A DNA stretch of 36,200 nucleotides from Clostridia bacterium (GTDB lineage: Bacteria > Bacillota_A > Clostridia > Christensenellales > Aristaeellaceae): NCBI GenBank assembly GCA_017518705.1, contig JAFWUC010000006.1, positions 1-36,200 on the forward strand. Direction: 5' to 3'. The notes under the pieces were generated by a model that saw nothing but the letters and a program-made list of their open reading frames with translations, did no database searches and was not told where the DNA came from. The position numbers were made by a program, and so were the translations under genes. Every line of letters starts with the position of its first letter. Positions within the stretch are counted from its first letter, which is position 1. Shown piece by piece: positions 24,734 through 32,979 of the stretch.

Positions 24734-25936
24734 TTATTCCGCTTTGAATGCCGAATTGCGTATCATAGCTTCCACTATCTCCGGATAATACCATTTGCAA
24801 TTATAGCGGCGCAGCAGTCCGAAATTCTCCCCGTCCGTGTTGATGGCGTTGTTGTCCCACCAGCAGCAGGGTATGTTGCGGGATGTGGCGGCGGATACGT
24901 AGTATGCCGTGAACGCCACGCGGTCGCTTAAGTTGCCGCCCTTGTCGCGGGCGCCGAATTCCCCCACCACGACCGGTATGCCGTTTGACACGAACTTGCG
25001 GTAGAGGGAATTCAAAAAGCTGTCGATCTCACCGGTGAACCTTGTGGATTTGAAGCTGAACGTAGTGGTGCCGCCCGCGCTCAGGGCGAAATTGTAGGGC
25101 GTGTAGGCGTGAGCGGACACTATGATCCTGTTGTCCGCCGTATCTTCGGGCAGCACGAACAGGGCGGTCACCGCGTTGCCGGGATTGGCGGCGTTAGCGG
25201 GCACCATAAGGTAGCGCTCGGCGTTGTTCCCGCCGGAAGCGCGCACCGTGTCCACAAACACCTGGTTCAGCCGGTTTATGCAGTCCGCGGCGTCCCTGCA
25301 CTCGTCGGACCTGCCGTCGAAGTTCCATTCGTAGTCTCTGTTGCCCTTCAGGCGCGGCTCGTTCATTGACTCGAAAATCAGGTGGTCGTCATAGTCCCTG
25401 AAGCGCTCGCTCAGCTGCGACCAGACGGAGCGGATGTACTTTTCGGAAATTTCATAATGCTGTGAGTCCGGATAGAAGTACTGTTCGCCCTCGTCGTGGT
25501 GGATGTTGATTATCACATACATCCCGTACTTGAAGGCCCAGTCCACCACTTCCTGCACCCGGTCCAGCCACTGCTTGCTTATCACGAACTCATCGTCCAC
25601 ATGGTTGTGCCAGGACACGGGCAGCCTCAGGGTGGTGAAGCCCGCTTCCGCTACCGTCTTTATGATCTTCTCGGTGGTCTTGACGCCGTGCCACGCGGTC
25701 TCCATGTCCATTTCCTTGAACTTGGGCAGCGCGTCGTTGTAGGCGTCGAAGGTGTTGCCCAGGTTCCAGCCCACGCCCATCTTCCTCAGGAACGCCATGG
25801 CCTCGTTGTCCGGGATCTCAAACGTCTTTGCCTCTATGATCGGTATCTCCACGCTGTCCCCTTTCTGCTCCGCCAAAGCGGGCGCAAAGCTCATCAAAGC
25901 CAGTATCATCGCCAAAATGCCGCACAGTTTCCTCAT
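24734..25936 (-). CDS. Secreted GH5 endo-beta-glucanase, probably xyloglucanase-like
   Basis: Exported retaining glycosidase of 400 residues. The signal peptide ends near residue 22 (APALA|EQ). The pattern MGVGWNLGNTFDAY (53-66), TLRLPVSWHNHVD (102-114), IINIHHDEG (142-150) and acid/base E193 in ESMNEPR, with nucleophile E326 in VVVGEFGA, marks GH5, most like subfamily 4, which holds xyloglucanases and beta-glucanases. ATG 25936 is chosen because GGGGAGG is 8 nt upstream; the open frame extending to 26311 has no signal for a start and overlaps the esterase gene. It follows the CE2 gene by 2 nt and shares its operon with an alpha-xylosidase, which favours xyloglucan. Confidence 0.93.
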   Translation of the reverse strand: MRKLCGILAMILALMSFAPALAEQKGDSVEIPIIEAKTFEIPDNEAMAFLRKMGVGWNLGNTFDAYNDALPKFKEMDMETAWHGVKTTEKIIKTVAEAGFTTLRLPVSWHNHVDDEFVISKQWLDRVQEVVDWAFKYGMYVIINIHHDEGEQYFYPDSQHYEISEKYIRSVWSQLSERFRDYDDHLIFESMNEPRLKGNRDYEWNFDGRSDECRDAADCINRLNQVFVDTVRASGGNNAERYLMVPANAANPGNAVTALFVLPEDTADNRIIVSAHAYTPYNFALSAGGTTTFSFKSTRFTGEIDSFLNSLYRKFVSNGIPVVVGEFGARDKGGNLSDRVAFTAYYVSAATSRNIPCCWWDNNAINTDGENFGLLRRYNCKWYYPEIVEAMIRNSAFKAE

Positions 25937-25938
25937 TT

Positions 25939-26976
25939 TTACGCCTCCCCTGCCTGTCCGTTTTGCTTTATCCGTCCGATATACCCGCTTATTTCCTGCG
26001 CAGCCTTTAAGTGGGCGGCGCGGCTGGGATGCATGCGGGAGCCCAGGTCCCCGTTGCAGTCGCTCAGGCGCAGATATCCGACCTTTCCGTCCCCTTCCGC
26101 CTTCACCTGTTCGACGGCTTCCAGTATGTATCGTTCCATATCCGTGCCACACAGCCCGTACGCCCATATGATATACGCGTTTTTCTGATGCGAGCGCACG
26201 GTCCTTATCAGTTCCGCAGCGCGTTTCGTGAACGTCTTTTCGGCGGATAAGCGGTCCTCCTCCAGCTTTATGGCGTTGGAGTCGTTGGTGCCCAGGTTGA
26301 TCACCACCCAATCCGCCTGCCTGCCGTCAAATGCGTAAGGCACGTCCCCCGAAGCTATGGGTTCGCACAGCTTATCGTATATCAGTCCCAGGCGGTGGTT
26401 TTCGTCCCCGTCCCACGCCTTCCAGGCGCCCCAGCCGCTCATTGCGACCACGCGCCTTTCGGCGTCGAGCATCCTTGCCGTCTGATGCGGGAACGCACCC
26501 ACGCCGCTCATCCAGGCCATGCGCCAGTCGGTGGCGTAAACGGGGCCCGCGCAGCCTTCGCCCACGGTGAGGCTGTCGCCGATAAACTCGATCAGCTCTT
26601 TCTTGGGTTCTGAGGGTTTGAGCTCGCCGTCCGAAAACACCGCATGGATGACGGGCGGTTCGGTCTCGTCCAGCAGGGGCTGGCAGTCCCTGACTATGGC
26701 TATTTCATGGGTAAAGGCGGGATCCATTCCGGCAAGGGCGGTGTAGACCCGCCTGCCCTTTGCAAGGGGGAAGCGGGCGATAGCCGCGCCGCCCGCCGTC
26801 ACCGCCAGCCACACGGCATGCTCGGAAGCAAAACTTTCCGCTTCGATCTCCACCTGCGTGCACGCGGCGGTAAAGCTTATCCCGCTGCCCGTCCACCACA
26901 GGCGGCAGCTTTCGGGAGAAGTCTGCTGCCTGCCCAGACGGGTGAACGCGCGCGGATCAAAACACTTCATTTCCAT
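25939..26976 (-). CDS. CE2-type SGNH carbohydrate esterase, cytoplasmic
   Basis: Deacetylase of 345 residues expected to remove O-acetyl groups from hemicellulose oligosaccharides. An N-terminal beta domain (about 20-110) precedes the SGNH hydrolase domain: Ser135 in FIGDSLTVGEGC, Gly in SGWGAWKAW (180-188), Asn231 in INLGTND, and catalytic His316 in RMHPSRAAH. This two-domain order is that of family CE2. There is no signal peptide, so it acts after import, beside the cytoplasmic GH31 enzyme. The start is uncertain: ATG 26976 or ATG 26970, neither with a strong ribosome site. It ends 2 nt before the GH5 start. Confidence 0.88.
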   Translation of the reverse strand: MEMKCFDPRAFTRLGRQQTSPESCRLWWTGSGISFTAACTQVEIEAESFASEHAVWLAVTAGGAAIARFPLAKGRRVYTALAGMDPAFTHEIAIVRDCQPLLDETEPPVIHAVFSDGELKPSEPKKELIEFIGDSLTVGEGCAGPVYATDWRMAWMSGVGAFPHQTARMLDAERRVVAMSGWGAWKAWDGDENHRLGLIYDKLCEPIASGDVPYAFDGRQADWVVINLGTNDSNAIKLEEDRLSAEKTFTKRAAELIRTVRSHQKNAYIIWAYGLCGTDMERYILEAVEQVKAEGDGKVGYLRLSDCNGDLGSRMHPSRAAHLKAAQEISGYIGRIKQNGQAGEA

Positions 26977-26997
26977 ATTCCGTCCGATTCCTTTATT

Positions 26998-29247
26998 TCA
27001 TTCGTAGATTTTCACGCTGTACGGTCTGCCGCTCGTCGTGGTGACGCGCGCCTGTCCGCCGCACACCGACACTGTGAACACGTCCCGGTCACTTCCGTCA
27101 CGGGAAGGTATGCAAAGGGTGTATTCCTCCCTTTCTTTCAGCCCGTACGCCCTGAGCTCGACACCGTCGGCAAAGTCGTATTCGGTGGACGTGTCGCATT
27201 TGCCCACGGGCAGCACCGTGCCGCCCCTGACCAGTAGCGGCAGGCTCATGAATCCGTGCTTTTCGCAGCGCCACGCGCCGCCTTCCAGCTTTTCATCCGT
27301 GATCAGGCTGTACCAGTCGCCTTCGGGCAGGTAATAGTCCACCCGGCCCTCTTCGTCGAACACGGGCGCCACCAGCAGCCGGTCGCCCAGCATGTACTGC
27401 CTGTCCAGGTATTCGCAGGCCCTATCCTCCGGGAACTCCAGCAGCATGGGCCTGAGCATGGGCGCGCCGGTCTCGTGGGCTTCCGCCGCCATACCGTAAA
27501 GGTACGGCATCAGCCGGCACTTAAGGCGGGAGAAATACCTGACCACGTCCACGCTCTCCTCGTCGAACAGCCACGGCACCCGGTAACTGGAGGAGCCGTG
27601 CAGCCGGCTGTGGCTGGACAGCAGCCCGAAAGCCGCCCAGCGCTTGTAAACGTGGGCAGGCGCCGTGGACTCGAAGCCGGAAATGTCGTGGCTCCAGAAG
27701 CCGAAGCCGCTGTGGCTCATGCCGAGCCCCGCCCGCAGGGTCTCCGCCATGGACACGTAGGAAGCGCTGTTGTCGCCGCCCCAGTGCACGGGGAAGCGCT
27801 GGCCGCCCGCGGTGGCGCTGCGGGCGAAAAGCACCGCCTGTCCCCTGCCCTTTTCCTTTTCCAGCAGCTCGAAGACCATTTTGTTGTAAAGGAACGAGTA
27901 GTAATTGTGCATTTTCAGCGGGTCGGAGCCGTCGAAATAGCGGATGTTTCTTACGGGTATCCTTTCGCCGAAGTCCGTCTTCAGGCAGTCTATGCCCTGG
28001 TCAAGCACTTTTTTGAGCTTTTCGCAGTACCACCTGCGGGCTTCCGGGTTGGTCACGTCAAGTATCGCCATGCCTGCCTGCCACGCGTCCGTCTGCCACA
28101 CGGACCCGTCCGTCTTTTTCAGCAGATAGCCGCCCTGCATGCCTTCCGCGAACAGGGGCGACGCCTGGGCGATGTACGGGTTTATCCAGCAGCACAGCTT
28201 AAGGCCCATATCGTGATAGCTTTTCAGCATGCCCGCGGGGTCGGGGAACACCTCCGGATCCCACTCGAAATCGCACCAGTTGAAACCCCGCATCCAGTAA
28301 CAGTCGAAATGGAACACACTGAGCGGTATTCCCCTCTCCTTCATGCCGTATATCATGGAAGTGACCGTCTTCTGGTCGTAACTGGTGGTAAAGGACGTGG
28401 ACAGCCACAGCCCGAAGCTCCAGGCGGGCAAAAGCGGCGGTCTTCCCGTGAGCGCGGTGTACAGGCTGATTGTTTCCTTGGGCGTGCCGCCGTAGATGAC
28501 GTCGTAGGTGAGCCGCTCCCCAGGCACCGAGAACTGCACCCGCTCCACCTTTTCGCTGGCCACCTCGAAGGACACTTCGGTGGGGTCCTCCACGAACACG
28601 CCGTAGCCGCGGTTGGTCATGTAGAACGGGATGTTTTTGTACGCGCGCTCGCTGGCGGTGCCCCCGTCGGCGTTCCAGATGTCCACCGTCTGGCCGTTTT
28701 TGACGTAAGCAGTGAACCTTTCTCCCAGGCCGTACACGGTCTCGCCCACGGCCAGGTCCAGGGAATCTATCATGTAGGACGGCCCCGTCTTCTGTATGGA
28801 CGCGGTCTCCCCCTCTTCCTTTACCGCGTGGGCCATTGCGCGGAAGCCGCTGGAGGTGATCACCCTGCCGCTTTCGTCAAGAAAATCCAGCTTCCAGCCG
28901 CCCTCCGCCATGCACGCGCGGGCGGAAAGAGCTCCGCTGGTGAACATGGTGCAGCTTTCGCCAAACTCGATCTCCGGCTCGGTGTTTTCGCCGAACGTCT
29001 CAAAGCGGGGCGGTCTGTCCGGTTCTCCCTCAAAATGAGTGACGGACACCCTTATTATGTTTTCGCGGGGCGCGCTTAAGCGCACCGTGAGCGCCGGGCA
29101 GCCTATGGCTTCTCCCCTGTTGTGCACGGGTCTGCACGCGACCAGCAGCTTGAGAGCGCTTTCTTCCGCTTCCCTGCGCACGCAGTGGGACGCGTAGTCC
29201 ATGCGGTATTCGGGTCTCGTGAGCCAGTATCCGTTGGTAAATTTCAT
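26998..29247 (-). CDS. GH31 alpha-xylosidase, YicI-like, cytoplasmic
   Basis: Enzyme of 749 residues, close to the size of Escherichia coli YicI (772), expected to release alpha-1,6-xylose from the non-reducing end of xyloglucan oligosaccharides. It opens with MKFTNGYWLTRP, as YicI-type enzymes do. The barrel shows VFHFDCYWMRGFNWCDFEWD (311-330), nucleophile D425 in CLKTDFGERIP and acid/base D492 in VHWGGDNSASY. The KTDFGER motif favours alpha-xylosidase over alpha-glucosidase. ATG 29247 is used; the ribosome site is weak. No signal peptide. First gene of the GH31-CE2-GH5 operon, 21 nt before CE2. Confidence 0.93.
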   Translation of the reverse strand: MKFTNGYWLTRPEYRMDYASHCVRREAEESALKLLVACRPVHNRGEAIGCPALTVRLSAPRENIIRVSVTHFEGEPDRPPRFETFGENTEPEIEFGESCTMFTSGALSARACMAEGGWKLDFLDESGRVITSSGFRAMAHAVKEEGETASIQKTGPSYMIDSLDLAVGETVYGLGERFTAYVKNGQTVDIWNADGGTASERAYKNIPFYMTNRGYGVFVEDPTEVSFEVASEKVERVQFSVPGERLTYDVIYGGTPKETISLYTALTGRPPLLPAWSFGLWLSTSFTTSYDQKTVTSMIYGMKERGIPLSVFHFDCYWMRGFNWCDFEWDPEVFPDPAGMLKSYHDMGLKLCCWINPYIAQASPLFAEGMQGGYLLKKTDGSVWQTDAWQAGMAILDVTNPEARRWYCEKLKKVLDQGIDCLKTDFGERIPVRNIRYFDGSDPLKMHNYYSFLYNKMVFELLEKEKGRGQAVLFARSATAGGQRFPVHWGGDNSASYVSMAETLRAGLGMSHSGFGFWSHDISGFESTAPAHVYKRWAAFGLLSSHSRLHGSSSYRVPWLFDEESVDVVRYFSRLKCRLMPYLYGMAAEAHETGAPMLRPMLLEFPEDRACEYLDRQYMLGDRLLVAPVFDEEGRVDYYLPEGDWYSLITDEKLEGGAWRCEKHGFMSLPLLVRGGTVLPVGKCDTSTEYDFADGVELRAYGLKEREEYTLCIPSRDGSDRDVFTVSVCGGQARVTTTSGRPYSVKIYE

Positions 29248-29279
29248 ATCATGACCCCGCAAGAGATTTTTTCCGTATG

Positions 29280-29309
29280 ATTATAACACCCGCGCCACGG
29301 ATTATGCAA
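29280..29309 (-). promoter_or_regulatory. Promoter of the GH31-CE2-GH5 operon
   Basis: On the minus strand TTGCAT (29304-29309, 3/6) and a perfect TATAAT (29280-29285) are 18 bp apart, about 35 nt before the GH31 start. A near-palindrome GGTTTTAAAAACC (29311-29323) lies just upstream of the -35 box and could be an operator. Confidence 0.55.
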
Positions 29310-29384
29310 CGGTTTTAAAAACCTTCCGGCACGGGAACGATATGTCTTATTCGGGTATATGCTTAAAGAAATGTGCAAAGGCGC

Positions 29385-30266
29385 TCACAGCTGCTTTTTC
29401 TGCTGCAGCATCTCCCTGTAAACGCTGGGAGAAACGCCCTCCATTTTATTGAATATGCGCAGGAAATTGGAATAGTCGTTGAAGCCGCACTGAAAAGCAA
29501 TGGTGTTGAGGGATGCGCCGCTCCTCATAAGCTGCTTTGCCAGCGCCACGCGGCAGTACAGAATGTATTCGTAAACGCTGCGGCGGGTGAGCCGGGTGAA
29601 TTCCCGGGAAAGATAGCTCACGCTCACGCCGAAGCGCTTGGCGAGCTCGCCTATCTTGATCTGCTGTGTGTAATTGGCGTTTAGGTATACGAGCACTTCC
29701 TGTATCACGCTTTTGGAAATGCTCAGGTCTTTTATCATGCGGGATTTGCGCATGCAGGAGCAAACGGTCTCTATGAAACGGTTGATCTCGTTGTATGCAT
29801 GGTAAAGGTCCATGCCGGTCAGCGGCCCGGACACGCTTTTGAGCGCCTTTATGCAGTTTACGCAGGTCTCGGCTTCCATGGGGTCCAGCTGGAAGGTGAA
29901 ATTCAGCCGGTCGACGTAGGTGCGGAACAGCTTGTCCAGGTCCGCCCGTCCGTAGCCCAGCGCGGTGAGCGCCTCCGTGGATACGTTCAGGTAGGCGCGC
30001 TCGTAGTCCCTGAGTTCCCCTTCGAAGCTCAGCCCGTGCATTATCCCGGGAGGGATGATGAACAGCTGATTGGGCAGCAGTTTGTACATCTTTTCGCCTA
30101 TGCCGTAATACTGCCCCCCGCGTATGTGTATATAGAACTCATAATAGTCGTGGCAGTGGTAGTCTCCGCCCGTGAGCACTTCCGTGTAATTGCAGAACGC
30201 CTCAAAGCCCCTGTCCGAATCGCTTATCGTGGTGGGGCTCAGCTGTTTGACTGAATTACGGTTCAT
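29385..30266 (-). CDS. AraC-family transcription regulator with cupin sensor
   Basis: Regulator of 293 residues. The cupin-like sensor covers about 33-85 (YHCHDYYEFYIHIRGG, FIIPPGIMHGL). The HTH_18 domain covers about 186-290, with IKIGELAKRFGVSVSYLSREF and LNTIAFQCGFNDYSNFLRIFNK as its two units. ATG 30266 has GGAGG 8-9 nt upstream. It follows the 530-residue binding protein on the same strand after a 125-nt gap with a GC-rich hairpin, and precedes the GH31 operon. It is the likely regulator of the 31-bp-spaced repeat upstream of the importer and perhaps of the GH31 promoter; both are inferences from position. Confidence 0.92.
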   Translation of the reverse strand: MNRNSVKQLSPTTISDSDRGFEAFCNYTEVLTGGDYHCHDYYEFYIHIRGGQYYGIGEKMYKLLPNQLFIIPPGIMHGLSFEGELRDYERAYLNVSTEALTALGYGRADLDKLFRTYVDRLNFTFQLDPMEAETCVNCIKALKSVSGPLTGMDLYHAYNEINRFIETVCSCMRKSRMIKDLSISKSVIQEVLVYLNANYTQQIKIGELAKRFGVSVSYLSREFTRLTRRSVYEYILYCRVALAKQLMRSGASLNTIAFQCGFNDYSNFLRIFNKMEGVSPSVYREMLQQKKQL

Positions 30267-30347
30267 ATCCTGTTCCTCCGTGGTCTTGTACTAAGCGGTC
30301 TTGTCACGGATACGGTGAACGGAAGCATCGCGGGATGCCTTAAAGCC

Positions 30348-30371
30348 GGGCGCCGGCAAAAGCCGGCGCCC
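30348..30371 (-). terminator. GC-rich hairpin after the 530-residue binding-protein gene
   Basis: GGGCGCCGGC (30348-30357) pairs perfectly with 30362-30371 across an AAAA loop. The T tract on the minus strand is short (GGCTTTAA), so it may be a partial terminator that lowers transcription into the AraC gene, or protect the upstream mRNA end. Confidence 0.55.
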
Positions 30372-30391
30372 AATGGAAGAAGATTTACGAA

Positions 30392-31984
30392 TTACAGGTT
30401 GCCGGGGAACTCGCCGCGGTAGTTGCCGGCCTGGTAAGCGGCACGGTAGCCTTCGATCATTTCGGCGGCGCCGGAAGCGAGGATGTCCTGAATGCCGGCG
30501 TCAAACACGGAGTCGAACTCGGCGGGATCGCAGGATACCACGGCAGCCAGGAACTCGCCCTGCTTGCTCTTTACGGTGGCGTCATAGTCGGTCTCGGCCT
30601 TGACCGTCTCGGTGAAGCTGATCTGGGTCCAGGCATCGGTCAGGGAGTCTACGTAGGAAGCCACAACGTCCTCTTCATATCCCTTGAATGGCAACGCCAG
30701 GGCGGCGGAGTTCTTCGCGTCGTCGCCGTAGAAATAGCCGTTGGAGATGAAGCAGATGTCGCCAGCATGGATCTTGTTCTCGTTGGGCACGGCGTCAGCG
30801 CTCTTCACGCCGTAGGGGATGCCCAGCACGGGATCGATGCCCTCGTAGTTGATGCCTTCGACGCCGTTCTGCATCGCGAACATGTTTTCGGGCTCGGCCA
30901 TCCAGTCAAGGTACTTGATGGCGGCGATGGCGGTGGCTTCGTCGGCGGTCTTGGGGATGATGATGCTCAGTCCGTTGGCGGCGTACTTGTCATGCAGGTA
31001 CTTGCCCAGGCTCTCGTTGTAGAAGCAGTTCACGGTCACCCAGTGTCCTTCGGGAACGTTCTTCTCGAGTTCGATCTGGTAGTTCTTGTCGGTGCGCCAG
31101 GGCTGGTCGGGCTGCTGGGAGAAGAAGCCGTTGTAGCCCATGATCAGCGCAGTGTCGTTGGCCTTGTCGTTGTCGGTCAGCGCGAAGGTCTCGGGCAGCA
31201 GGCCCTCGTGATACAGGCTGTTCAGCCAGCGGAAGCCTTCCTTGGCGCCGGGCAGCATCTCGGGGTTGGCGGAATAGGCGAACCAGTCTTCCTCGGTCAC
31301 TTCGTTGAAATCAACGAACGCGTCGGTGAAGCGGCGCACGTTGAACATGGGGTTGGATGCGAAGATGCCGAAGGAGAAGGGCATGGTGTTCTCGCCTGCC
31401 AGAGCCGCATCCTTGGCGGCGCGGAGGTAATCGGTGAACTCATCCACGGTGGTGGGTTTTTCCATATCCAGCGCTTCCAGCCAGTCGGCGCGGATAAAGT
31501 TGCCTACGTTGGCGACGCTGATGCGGCGGGCGGGAATGAACCACTGCTCCTTGACGCCGTCGCCGTCGTGGTCGGACTGGCCGTAGGTGAGCAGCTGCTC
31601 ACTTAAGAAAGCCACGAGGTTGGGGGCATACTCTTCGATGAACTCGTCCAGCTGCCAGATGCCTTCCTTGTCGATGCACTGCTGCACCAGGGCTCCGCCG
31701 TAGGTCATGCACAAGTCGGGAGCGGTGCCGCCGGCAAGGGCGTTGGTCAGCAGGTCGCCTTCGGTCCAGCGGGCGAAGGATACGAACTCAAGCTTGATGT
31801 GATTGGGATCGCCGAAATGCTCCTGCGCATAGTGGAGCTGCCAGCAGTCTGTCACGTCGAGACCGGTGACATCACGGTCGAAGCACTCAACGCGCAGAGT
31901 GATCCAATCGTCTTCCGCGGATACCGCGCCGAACATGCCCAGTGCGAGCACGAGCGCCAGCATGATAGCCAGGATCTTCTTCAT
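30392..31984 (-). CDS. Extracellular sugar-binding protein, LplA type
   Basis: Solute-binding protein of 530 residues, the length of LplA/YtcQ-type CUT1 binding proteins. The type I signal peptide ends near residue 23 (GAVSA|ED) and has no lipobox Cys. DHDGDGVKE (138-146) is a Ca-loop-like motif common in large oligosaccharide binders. Later blocks such as VGNFIRADWLEALDMEKPT and KTADEATAIAAIKYLDWMAEPEN are typical of this type. AAAGGAG lies about 9 nt before ATG 31984. It follows its two permeases and precedes an AraC regulator. Specificity is unknown; the neighbouring GH31 operon suggests xyloglucan-derived sugars. Confidence 0.93.
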   Translation of the reverse strand: MKKILAIMLALVLALGMFGAVSAEDDWITLRVECFDRDVTGLDVTDCWQLHYAQEHFGDPNHIKLEFVSFARWTEGDLLTNALAGGTAPDLCMTYGGALVQQCIDKEGIWQLDEFIEEYAPNLVAFLSEQLLTYGQSDHDGDGVKEQWFIPARRISVANVGNFIRADWLEALDMEKPTTVDEFTDYLRAAKDAALAGENTMPFSFGIFASNPMFNVRRFTDAFVDFNEVTEEDWFAYSANPEMLPGAKEGFRWLNSLYHEGLLPETFALTDNDKANDTALIMGYNGFFSQQPDQPWRTDKNYQIELEKNVPEGHWVTVNCFYNESLGKYLHDKYAANGLSIIIPKTADEATAIAAIKYLDWMAEPENMFAMQNGVEGINYEGIDPVLGIPYGVKSADAVPNENKIHAGDICFISNGYFYGDDAKNSAALALPFKGYEEDVVASYVDSLTDAWTQISFTETVKAETDYDATVKSKQGEFLAAVVSCDPAEFDSVFDAGIQDILASGAAEMIEGYRAAYQAGNYRGEFPGNL

Positions 31985-32012
31985 GGTTGTCTCTCCTTTG
32001 ATGATATATTTG

Positions 32013-32028
32013 ACCGCCTTCGGGCGGT
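32013..32028 (-). other. Intercistronic tetraloop hairpin before the binding-protein gene
   Basis: ACCGCC (32013-32018) and GGCGGT (32023-32028) pair across a 4-nt loop (CGAA in the minus-strand RNA) in the 68-nt gap between permease and binding-protein genes. With no T run it is not a terminator; such hairpins can protect the downstream mRNA and raise binding-protein levels above permease levels. Confidence 0.4.
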
Positions 32029-32052
32029 TAGGTACGTGTCCGTGCGCTTCGT

Positions 32053-32967
32053 TTAGCCCTTTACGGCGCCGATGGTGACGCCTTTAACGAAGTAGCGCTG
32101 CACGAAGGGATACACCACCAGTATGGGAAGCGTGGCGAATATGATGGTGGCGGGCTGTATGGACTCGCTTATCTCGGTGGCCATGGTGGACGTGCCGCCT
32201 TCCATCTGGGCGATGTCTACCGCCTGTGAACCCTTGATTATGTGGTACAGCTTGAGCTGCAGGGGCTGGTATGCCTTGGTCTGTATGTAGTACAGCGCGT
32301 CCTGGAAGCTGTTCCACTTGCCTACGGCGTAGAACAGGGTCAGCGTGGCGAGCGACGCCATCGACAGGGGCAGGTATATCTTGATAAGCACCAGGAAGTC
32401 GTTCGCGCCGTCTATTATGGCCGCTTCCTCCAGTTCCCCGGGCAGGGCGGAAAAGAAGCTTTTGAGGATTATCATGTTGTAGGTCGAGAGCATGCCGGGC
32501 AGTATCAGCGACCAGGGCGTATCCAGAAAGCCCAGCTGCTTGATGTTAAGGTAGATCGGTATCGTGCCGCCGGAAAAATACATGGTGAACAGCGCCATGG
32601 TGTTGAAAAACCTGCGGCCCGCCAGGCGCTTCTTGGTGAGCGGATACGCCATCAGCACCGTCATCACCATGGAAAACACGGTATACACCACCGTTACGAA
32701 TACGGTGTAGAACAGGCTCCTCACCATGGCCGGGTCGGAGAAGATCGCCTTGTAGGCGTTAAAGTCCCAGCCCACGGGCCAGAATGAGACCTTGCCCGAC
32801 AGTATGGCCGACTTGGTGCTCAGGGAATTCGCCGCCACGTTCACGAACGGCAGCAGGCAGGTAAGGCTTATAAGCACTATTACCAGCGTGAGCGCCACCT
32901 GGTAGCCCGTCCAGATGCTCTTTTCCTTTTTCGCCTTTACCGGCTGCAAAGCTTCGGATTTGATCAT
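32053..32967 (-). CDS. CUT1 sugar ABC importer permease, LplC type
   Basis: Membrane permease of 304 residues with six predicted segments. The EAA loop is at about 180-202 (EEAAIIDGANDFLVLIKIYLP). The C-terminal ending FVQRYFVKGVTIGAVKG is characteristic of LplC/YtcP permeases. AAGGAGG precedes ATG 32967, and the gene starts 12 nt after the partner permease stop. Works with the LplB-type permease upstream and the 530-residue binding protein downstream. Confidence 0.95.
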   Translation of the reverse strand: MIKSEALQPVKAKKEKSIWTGYQVALTLVIVLISLTCLLPFVNVAANSLSTKSAILSGKVSFWPVGWDFNAYKAIFSDPAMVRSLFYTVFVTVVYTVFSMVMTVLMAYPLTKKRLAGRRFFNTMALFTMYFSGGTIPIYLNIKQLGFLDTPWSLILPGMLSTYNMIILKSFFSALPGELEEAAIIDGANDFLVLIKIYLPLSMASLATLTLFYAVGKWNSFQDALYYIQTKAYQPLQLKLYHIIKGSQAVDIAQMEGGTSTMATEISESIQPATIIFATLPILVVYPFVQRYFVKGVTIGAVKG

Positions 32968-32979
32968 GTTTCCGCCTCC

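Noticed and set aside
25937..26311. Long N-terminal extension of the GH5 protein
   Set aside because: It would place about 125 residues before the signal peptide and overlap the CE2 gene; ATG 25936 has a strong ribosome site.
27256..29079. Open frame of 607 codons on the plus strand opposite GH31
   Set aside because: The GH31 frame contains all family motifs; the opposite frame has no recognisable domain and low-complexity His/Arg/Val-rich composition.
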